This document shows, in pieces, positions 58,714 to 64,000 of a stretch of DNA of 64,000 bases. A program made the position numbers and the translations under genes. The notes beneath the pieces are model-generated. The model had not been told where the DNA came from and made no database searches. It saw only the letters and a list, made by a program, of their open reading frames with translations. Source of the stretch: a bacterium. GTDB taxonomy: Bacteria; Zhuqueibacterota; Zhuqueibacteria; Residuimicrobiales; Krinioviventaceae. The stretch covers positions 186,001 to 250,000 of the forward strand of contig JAKQIY010000013.1 in assembly GCA_029561455.1 (NCBI GenBank). The letters run 5' to 3'. Position 1 is the first letter of the stretch. Each line of letters starts with the position of its first letter.

Positions 58714-58914
58714 CTACTGAATGAGACAATGATGTGCAACTTTAACCTCTTGAAAAACATGACATAGCTGGCTACATTTTCCGCAATTGGTACATTTTTT
58801 TTCATCCACAACAGGCGCTGTAAATCCGGTTTGACTGAGCGCGCCTACCGGGCATCTTTTTACTACCGGGCATGGATGGTTTTGCGGACAATAATTTGTT
58901 CTTATATTGATCAT
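58714..58914 (-). CDS. Small 4Fe-4S ferredoxin-like protein
   Basis: 66 aa, ATG after AAGAGA. Two cysteine sets: CPQNHPCPVVKRCPVGAL and CTNCGKCSQLCHVF. The second is a standard CxxCxxCxxxC set; the first is CxxxxxCxxxxxC(P), a looser set than in bacterial 2[4Fe-4S] ferredoxins. This N-terminal NYCPQNHPCP form is seen in small stand-alone ferredoxin-like proteins of anaerobes. Probably an electron carrier or part of a redox sensor; partner unknown. Confidence 0.8.
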   Translation of the reverse strand: MINIRTNYCPQNHPCPVVKRCPVGALSQTGFTAPVVDEKKCTNCGKCSQLCHVFQEVKVAHHCLIQ

Positions 58915-59126
58915 ACTATCTCTTTGATAATTTTTTTATTTTTATATTTGATGCAAAACAACCTGTTTTTATTCACACTTTCGAGAAATACTGCTAAACT
59001 TTATTTATTATATTTACTCACAAAGTACAACTATAAAGATACAACCGGATTTTTCTTTTTTATTTGATTTAAAAGCTAATCTTGATACATTATTACCGCA
59101 AATAAAATTTACTAGCCAATTTAGTC

Positions 59127-60398
59127 ATGGATAATGTTATGAATCCCTGTTCCCGCCGTCGTTTTTTAACAAATTGTCTTTCTGCAATACCTGTTCTGGC
59201 AATGGGGTGCGCTACCGGTAATAAAATCTCCATACCGATACGAGCGCTTACCGGAAAACCGGGGTATCACTGGTTTGGATTGCCGGATCGGTTGGCATTT
59301 GACCTTGCGGATCGTTATGTTTTGGGGCATGCCCTGGAAACCAAAAATTCCTTGCCGCACCCGGACGATGTCATACGGATCGGAATGATAGATATAAAAA
59401 GTAACGACCGCTGGTATGAACTGGGAAATACCCAAACCTGGAACCTGAACCAGGATTGTATGCTGCAATGGCTGCCTGGTTCGGCTACCCGCCTGATCTG
59501 GAATAACCGGCAGGGCAGTTTTTTCGGATCGGTTTTGCTTGATATTAAAAGCGGGCAAAAACAGTTTTTACCCTACCCGGTCTATTCACTTCATGCCGAC
59601 GGTAAAACCGCTTTGAGTCTGGATTTTGAACGCTTGTACGACCTGTGCCCGGGTTATGGATATGCGGGATTGAATGATGTTAACCAGGCTGTACCCGCGC
59701 CCGGCAATGCCGGGGTCTACAAGATCGATCTTGAAACCGGCGACCGGCAGACGCTTGTCTCGCTGGCGCAGCTTGCTGAACTCCCCCAGGCAAATGTGGA
59801 CTGGACCGGAGCATGGCATTTTGTTAACCGCTTGCAATACAGCCCCGATGGCGAGCATTGCTATTTTATACATGGCTGGCAAAAACGGCGAGCTGATAAT
59901 AATGCTCCCGACGGAGATGCCGGCGCCAGAATTGTTACTGTCGCTACCGACGGCAGCGCTTTGCGCGCTTTTGATTTAGTTGATGTTGATTCCTTTTGTA
60001 ATTGGTATGATTCACAGCATTTACTGTACCGTGCCGCTGCATCCGGTAAACAAACCCCGTTATTGCTGGTCAATATTGAAACAGGGGAGAGGCAGGAAAT
60101 TGCCGCCGGGATTATTCCGGGTAACGGTTATTGCGCCCGGGTTCCCGGCACAGAGTGGCTGTTTGGTGATGCCGCCGGCGAGTCTCCGGAAATACGACGG
60201 TTATATTTATATAACAACATGAGCGGGCAGGTAAAAGATGTGGCCACCTTTACCCAGCCTGCCGTTAACAATGCAGAATGGCGTGTGCAATTGAATCCGC
60301 GTATCAGCCATGACGGCAAAAAACTGGTCATAGATTCCGCACATGAAATCAACGGGCCACAGATGTATTTAATTGATGTCGGTAAAATTACCCGTTAA
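59127..60398 (+). CDS. Tat-type beta-propeller lipoprotein, possibly pectin-linked
   Basis: 423 aa; ATG 59127 or 59139, neither with a strong ribosome site. The N-terminus CSRRRFLTNCLSAIPVLAMGC combines a Tat-like RRxFL with a lipobox (Cys ~28). The rest is a TolB/WD40-like propeller (IRIGMIDIKSNDRWY, VYKIDLETGDRQTLVS, RLQYSPDGEHCYFIHG, NPRISHDGKKLVIDSAH). In length and blade pattern it resembles oligogalacturonate lyases (PL22), but their metal-binding HxH near the C-terminus is not visible. Hence I call only the fold. It is 19 nt before the GH5 gene, in a likely operon. Confidence 0.78.
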   Translation: MDNVMNPCSRRRFLTNCLSAIPVLAMGCATGNKISIPIRALTGKPGYHWFGLPDRLAFDLADRYVLGHALETKNSLPHPDDVIRIGMIDIKSNDRWYELGNTQTWNLNQDCMLQWLPGSATRLIWNNRQGSFFGSVLLDIKSGQKQFLPYPVYSLHADGKTALSLDFERLYDLCPGYGYAGLNDVNQAVPAPGNAGVYKIDLETGDRQTLVSLAQLAELPQANVDWTGAWHFVNRLQYSPDGEHCYFIHGWQKRRADNNAPDGDAGARIVTVATDGSALRAFDLVDVDSFCNWYDSQHLLYRAAASGKQTPLLLVNIETGERQEIAAGIIPGNGYCARVPGTEWLFGDAAGESPEIRRLYLYNNMSGQVKDVATFTQPAVNNAEWRVQLNPRISHDGKKLVIDSAHEINGPQMYLIDVGKITR

Positions 60399-60417
60399 TC
60401 ATTTAAAGGAGTTGAGT

Positions 60418-62706
60418 ATGTTTTGGGTAGATAATATGAAAAAGTATAAAATGTTTTTTCTGCTATTGCTGGCATTACCGGTAATTTTAAATGCACAGGT
60501 GCAAAAACCGGATTATATTTTGTCTAAAGGTTTTTTCACCCTGAATGGCAAGATCTATGATAAAAACGGTTATGAAGTGATCATGCGCGGAGTGAATCAC
60601 ACCCATACCTGGGGCGATGGAACCAAAAATTTTAACAGTATTCCCCATATTGCTAAAACCGGCGCCAATGTGGTAAGAGTATGTTTTAGTAACTGGGACT
60701 GGCAAACAATATCCAATACACCCGAAAAACGCCGCGCTATTGTGGAAAGTTATATTGCCAATGGTATTGCCCCGATGGTGGAACTGCATGAAGCAACCTG
60801 CGGTGAATCGCCATCCAATATTGAAGCAATCATTGATAACTGGCTGGATCCCGGAAACCAGGAATGGCTGAATGACTATGAAGAATATGTAATTCTCAAC
60901 ATTGCCAATGAATGGGGACCCGGCAGCAATGGCGATTATTCGGTGTGGCGCGATACATATAAAACGGCCATCAGCCAGTTACGCGATGCCGGCGTGAATA
61001 ATATGCTGGTCATCGATGCGTCCGGCTGCGGCCAGGACCCTAATGGTATTATATTGAACGGACAGGAATTGATCGACCATGATCCTCAGCATAATGTGGT
61101 TTTATCAATCCATTTCTATGGCAACTGGCTTACCCGCAATAATTTTACCGGTTCCGGGTCCACCGGGGTATATACCAGTTCCCCCTGGGGTGTGGAAGTC
61201 GAATTGAGTAAAATGCGCGATGCCGGGCTGCCGGTAATCGTCGGGGAGTTTGGCTGGTCGGAGTATGAAGCCTGTCCCTATATTACCGAACTGATCCTGG
61301 AGTTTTGCCAGGTTAATAAAATCGGCTGGTTGGCGTGGTCCTGGAACAGCAACAGCGATCCGCTGCTGGACATGGTTTGGGACTGGGCCTATAATAGTGA
61401 TGAGGATCTGCGGGAATACGGTAATGTGATTATAAATCATCCCATGTATGGCCTAAAAACCACCGCTCAGCCCCTGAGTATTTTTACCCATGATAAAACC
61501 AAACCCTCTGTACTGATAACTTTTCCTGCCGATAGCGCTTTTATCACTTTTCCTTCCGAACTGACCATAACGGTAGATGCTGATGATATTGACGGTTCTG
61601 TCGATTTTGTTGAATTTTATAACGGTCTTGAAAAAATTGGCGAGGATAATTCCGCTCCCTATTCTTTAACTTTACCGGTAATTAGCAGGGGTGATCATCG
61701 GCTCGGCGTCATCGCAGTTGATAATGACGGCAATCGTACCCTGGCTGATTTTTGTTTCATTACCGTTGGTAATCAAAATATTGATAAAACTGCCCTGCTG
61801 GTGACCGCTAACGCTGCTACCGTAAAACCCGGTGATACCAGAGTCGTTGAATACCTGAAACTCGCCGGTTACAATACCATTTTTGTCGATGACGATACCG
61901 CCGATGCGCCTGATGCCGCCAATATGGATCTGGTGTTGATTTCTTCTACAATTGTACCCACTAAAGTAAAGGACAAGTTTAACCATATTACCATACCCAT
62001 AATTGTTTGGGAAGCGCGGTTGTTTGATGATCTGAAAATGACCGATGTGCTTGCCCTTACCGATTATGGAACAGCTGATGGCAAGTTTATCACCATTATT
62101 AATCCAACTCACCCCCTGGCGGCAGGATTGAATAATGATGTCATGGTGATGGATTATGACTACAAGCTCACCTGGGGCAAACCTGCCCCGGCAGCAATCA
62201 CAGTTGCCGGTATTACCGGCCAATCAGGTCTATATAGCTTGTTCGCTTATGAAAAGGGAGCTGATATGTTTGGTTTGACTGCCCCGGCGCGACGGGTGGG
62301 ACTATTCCTATACGATGAAAGCGGCAGCCAGTTAAACCAAAATGGCTGGTTATTATTTGACGCCGCCCTGGAATGGGCTGGCGATAAAACTGTTGCTGTT
62401 CCCCCGAATGAGATAGTACCGGCGCCCGCGCAGATCGAACTAGCGCAAAACTTTCCCAACCCATTCAATCCGGAAACTGTGCTAAAATTTACCTTACCGC
62501 AACCAGGAGTTGTCCGTATGCAAATCTATGATCTTAACGGCCGTATGGTTCGCAATTGGGGCGCTGTACATTATGGCGCCGGTGAACACCAGCTGCGCTG
62601 GAATGGCTGCAATGATAACGGCTTACCCGTCCCCAGCGGGGTATATTATTGCACGCTTGAAACCCGTGGACAGCGACTGGTGAACAAAATGCTGCTGGTA
62701 AAATAG
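60418..62706 (+). CDS. Secreted GH5-family glycoside hydrolase, multidomain
   Basis: 762 aa from ATG 60418 (AAAGGAG at 6 nt); the open frame begins inside the previous gene. Signal peptide ending VILNAQ. Catalytic TIM barrel ~30-335: MRGVNHTHTW, acid/base Glu165 in NIANEWGPG, HFYGNW, nucleophile Glu277 in VIVGEFGWSE, AWSWNS. It looks like mannanase/cellulase types of GH5. Then an Ig-like domain (~350-455, DIDGSVDFVEFYNG) and a flavodoxin-like module (~460-660, ALLVTANAATVKPGDTRVV, DLVLISSTIVP). The C-terminal NFPNPFNPETVLKFTL to MLLVK is the sorting domain. Confidence 0.9.
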   Translation: MFWVDNMKKYKMFFLLLLALPVILNAQVQKPDYILSKGFFTLNGKIYDKNGYEVIMRGVNHTHTWGDGTKNFNSIPHIAKTGANVVRVCFSNWDWQTISNTPEKRRAIVESYIANGIAPMVELHEATCGESPSNIEAIIDNWLDPGNQEWLNDYEEYVILNIANEWGPGSNGDYSVWRDTYKTAISQLRDAGVNNMLVIDASGCGQDPNGIILNGQELIDHDPQHNVVLSIHFYGNWLTRNNFTGSGSTGVYTSSPWGVEVELSKMRDAGLPVIVGEFGWSEYEACPYITELILEFCQVNKIGWLAWSWNSNSDPLLDMVWDWAYNSDEDLREYGNVIINHPMYGLKTTAQPLSIFTHDKTKPSVLITFPADSAFITFPSELTITVDADDIDGSVDFVEFYNGLEKIGEDNSAPYSLTLPVISRGDHRLGVIAVDNDGNRTLADFCFITVGNQNIDKTALLVTANAATVKPGDTRVVEYLKLAGYNTIFVDDDTADAPDAANMDLVLISSTIVPTKVKDKFNHITIPIIVWEARLFDDLKMTDVLALTDYGTADGKFITIINPTHPLAAGLNNDVMVMDYDYKLTWGKPAPAAITVAGITGQSGLYSLFAYEKGADMFGLTAPARRVGLFLYDESGSQLNQNGWLLFDAALEWAGDKTVAVPPNEIVPAPAQIELAQNFPNPFNPETVLKFTLPQPGVVRMQIYDLNGRMVRNWGAVHYGAGEHQLRWNGCNDNGLPVPSGVYYCTLETRGQRLVNKMLLVK

Positions 62707-62798
62707 GATGTGATTTTTTACATTTTTTTACATTGAAACCTGTTTTCGAAAAAATAAAAGTTGTTTTTTTATAATTCAATTATTATATTTATACATAT

Positions 62799-62863
62799 AA
62801 GCGGATGGCCACCCCCGTCGAACGCCGACCCCCCTAGGTGTTTGACAGGTCATCCGCTTTTTT
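62799..62863 (+). terminator. Complex C-rich terminator hairpin after the GH5 gene
   Basis: A 12-bp outer stem (62799-62810 with 62848-62859, one G-T pair) is followed by TTTTTT. The large apical part holds a small GTCG-AACGC-CGAC hairpin flanked by runs of five and six C, and a CCTAGG. It probably ends the GH5 transcript, but the apical structure is far more elaborate than in the other terminators here. Confidence 0.7.
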
Positions 62864-63190
62864 ATTTTAGGGTCAATAATAATTATTAAAATATAAGATA
62901 AATTTTATTAATAGTACATCCGACAAAGCATTTTGAGTACAATTAAAAATTCTGATTTGCAGATTAATTTCCAGGTAAATAAATGTATTTTTGAATTTAA
63001 CACGTTAAGGCGTTTTTAAAACAAGATTTTATTGACATCATTAATGTTTTGTAATATATTATTATTGAATTTTTATATCAATGATATGAGCAGCACCACC
63101 TGTAAATGTTGAGCAATTCTTGATAATAACCTTGAATTGCCATACTGAACGAGGCTACAATTTTACTTTAATTATAGAAAGGGGATACAA
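62864..63190 (+). other. Leader/promoter region
   Basis: AT-rich. Holds the promoter at 63032-63060 and an inverted repeat GCAATTC (63113-63119)/GAATTGC (63134-63140) in its predicted leader. No gene seen. Confidence 0.4.
63032..63060 (+). promoter_or_regulatory. Sigma70-type promoter of the 38-aa ORF
   Basis: TTGACA (63032-63037), 17 nt, TATATT (63055-63060): 6/6 and 5/6 matches. Start near 63067, reading toward the small ORF and the gene at 63491. Confidence 0.78.
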
Positions 63191-63307
63191 ATGTTCAATT
63201 TTTCAAGTATCCTTCTTTTTGTTATGTATTTAAATAGCAGGCTGACAGCATACGTGCAATTTATCTCCACATATTTTTTCTATATTCCACCTGGATTCAT
63301 TATTTAA
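63191..63307 (+). CDS. 38-aa hydrophobic peptide
   Basis: ATG 63191 with a strong GAAAGGGG site; sequence starts MFNFSSILLFVMYLNSRL and ends YFFYIPPGFII, largely hydrophobic with one basic residue in the middle. A strong promoter lies 130 nt upstream and a good antisense promoter overlaps its stop codon. It could be a small membrane peptide, the toxin of a type I-like pair, a leader peptide for the next gene, or the remnant of a decayed exported-protein gene. No homologue is known to me. Confidence 0.45.
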   Translation: MFNFSSILLFVMYLNSRLTAYVQFISTYFFYIPPGFII

Positions 63308-63327
63308 ATAAAAAAAATTTTTGTCAA
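63299..63327 (-). promoter_or_regulatory. Antisense promoter over the 38-aa ORF
   Basis: On the minus strand TTGACA (63322-63327), 17 nt, AATAAT (63299-63304). The 17-mer around the -35 box is identical at 16 positions to that of the promoter at 2681-2709. It would start an RNA near 63292, inside the small ORF and complementary to it and its ribosome site. Confidence 0.55.
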
Positions 63328-63490
63328 GTGCTTTAATGAACGTATAATTTAAAATTATGCAATTTTGTTTTTTTGCTGTAATTTTTAATGTTATATTGTA
63401 GACGACAAATTTTTAAATTATCAAGCTTATAATTGTATTTAAATAATAGTCTAAACTAGGATGAATTAAAAATAGAAAGGGGAAACAAAT

Positions 63491-64000
63491 GAAAAATATC
63501 GCATGTTTCCTTGTAGTGGCTCTTTTAGCTACATTTACGACTGTAGTGGCGCAACATTACAAGAGCTCGGAAATAGCTGATGGCGGATATCCTGTCGGCT
63601 TGATCTCTGCAACCTCAACAATAATTGAGTGCGAAACCATGGCTATGAAAGGTATGATGGTGCATGATTATGCCGGCGCCAGTAATGGCCTGGTAGTCAA
63701 GTTCAATCCCATCACCGGCCCCGGCTGGGTAAAAACAGATTTTACCCGCCCCAGTGGCATTTACAATCTTACTGTGAGATATCTTGATGAATGGGATGGC
63801 ATTTGCACGGCTGAATTATATATTAACGAGGTATTAAAGCACACCTGGAAATGGGATGATATTACAACCGGTAATTTTTTTGTTGAATATAATTTGGGTA
63901 ATTACTACCTGGTTCAAAATGATGTAATTAAAATCCAGGTTACCCGGCAAGGCGATGAAAATGGCCGTCTGGATTATCTTAAAATAACCGATACTGAAAG
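63491..64000 (+). CDS. Secreted protein, N-terminal part (cut by window edge)
   Basis: 170 codons from ATG 63491 (GAAAGGGGAAACAA upstream) without a stop. Signal peptide ~1-22 (TTVVAQ). The visible part carries IIECETMAMKGM, LVVKFNPITGPGWVKTDF and ENGRLDYLKITDTE, a beta-sandwich typical of CBM6/CBM35-like sugar-binding domains at the start of polysaccharide enzymes. Catalytic part, if any, lies beyond the window. Confidence 0.8.

Noticed and set aside
1-64000. CRISPR arrays, tRNA/rRNA genes, IS elements, integrases, riboswitches
   Set aside because: Looked for spaced direct repeats, transposase or integrase motifs and conserved RNA cores; none seen by eye.

Overview
The window reads as a chromosomal segment of a Gram-negative, free-living polysaccharide degrader of the FCB superphylum. 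The style fits Calditrichota/KSB1/Ignavibacteria-like lineages better than true Bacteroidetes. Evidence for this: many exported proteins end in a 'YPNPFNP' C-terminal sorting (Por/T9SS-type) domain; there are TonB receptors with a carboxypeptidase-like plug extension, a PorV-like barrel, DUF5916/CBM9 proteins and very large PAS kinases. No SusD is seen, and several promoters look like classical sigma70 sites (TTGACA-17-TATAAT type) rather than Bacteroidetes -33/-7 sites. No tRNA, rRNA, CRISPR array, IS element or phage gene was recognised. This taxonomic reading is inference from gene style only.

Layout. 1-5.2 kb: the start of a TonB receptor (cut by the window edge), a secreted double-CBM9 protein, and a ROK regulator with a GH130 glycosidase/phosphorylase. 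5.3-13.3 kb: two large sensor proteins, a REC-6xPAS-HWE kinase and a Bacteroidetes-style hybrid two-component system with propeller sensor and AraC output. 13.6-29.6 kb: a pectin locus, with a secreted beta-helix protein, PL1 pectate lyase, TonB receptor, 725-aa exported protein, PorV-like barrel, multidomain CE8 pectin methylesterase, PL10 lipoprotein and GH28 polygalacturonase. 29.6-32.5 kb: a REC-kinase and an NtrC-like regulator lacking the sigma54-contact loop. 32.8-38.1 kb: lipoproteins, including a TPR/CsgG-like lipoprotein-barrel-lipoprotein operon and a lipoprotein version of a YhcH/YiaL protein. 38.2-40.9 kb: a DUF5916 outer-membrane protein. 41.5-52.6 kb: housekeeping and signalling genes (two Cys-motif unknowns, PAS hybrid kinase, thioredoxin, single-domain REC, APH-like kinase, DksA-like protein, SSS symporter, EamA exporter). 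52.7-62.7 kb: a second glycan set (1299-aa GH30, GT5 glycogen synthase, small ferredoxin, propeller lipoprotein, GH5). 62.7-64 kb: a leader region with a 38-aa ORF and opposing promoters, then the start of another secreted protein.

How it fits together (inference): HTCS 9205-13329 probably senses a pectin fragment and activates the neighbouring locus. CTD-tagged PL1, CE8 and the beta-helix protein would act at the surface; the TonB receptor with its 725-aa partner and PorV-like barrel would form the outer-membrane step; PL10 and GH28, which lack the CTD, would finish oligomers in the periplasm or at a membrane. The GH30 and GH5 proteins and the GH130/ROK pair point to hemicellulose or mannan use as well. 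The best candidates for something undescribed are the SusD-less uptake module, the degenerate NtrC, the CsgG-like operon, and the small peptide with a convergent antisense promoter near the right edge.
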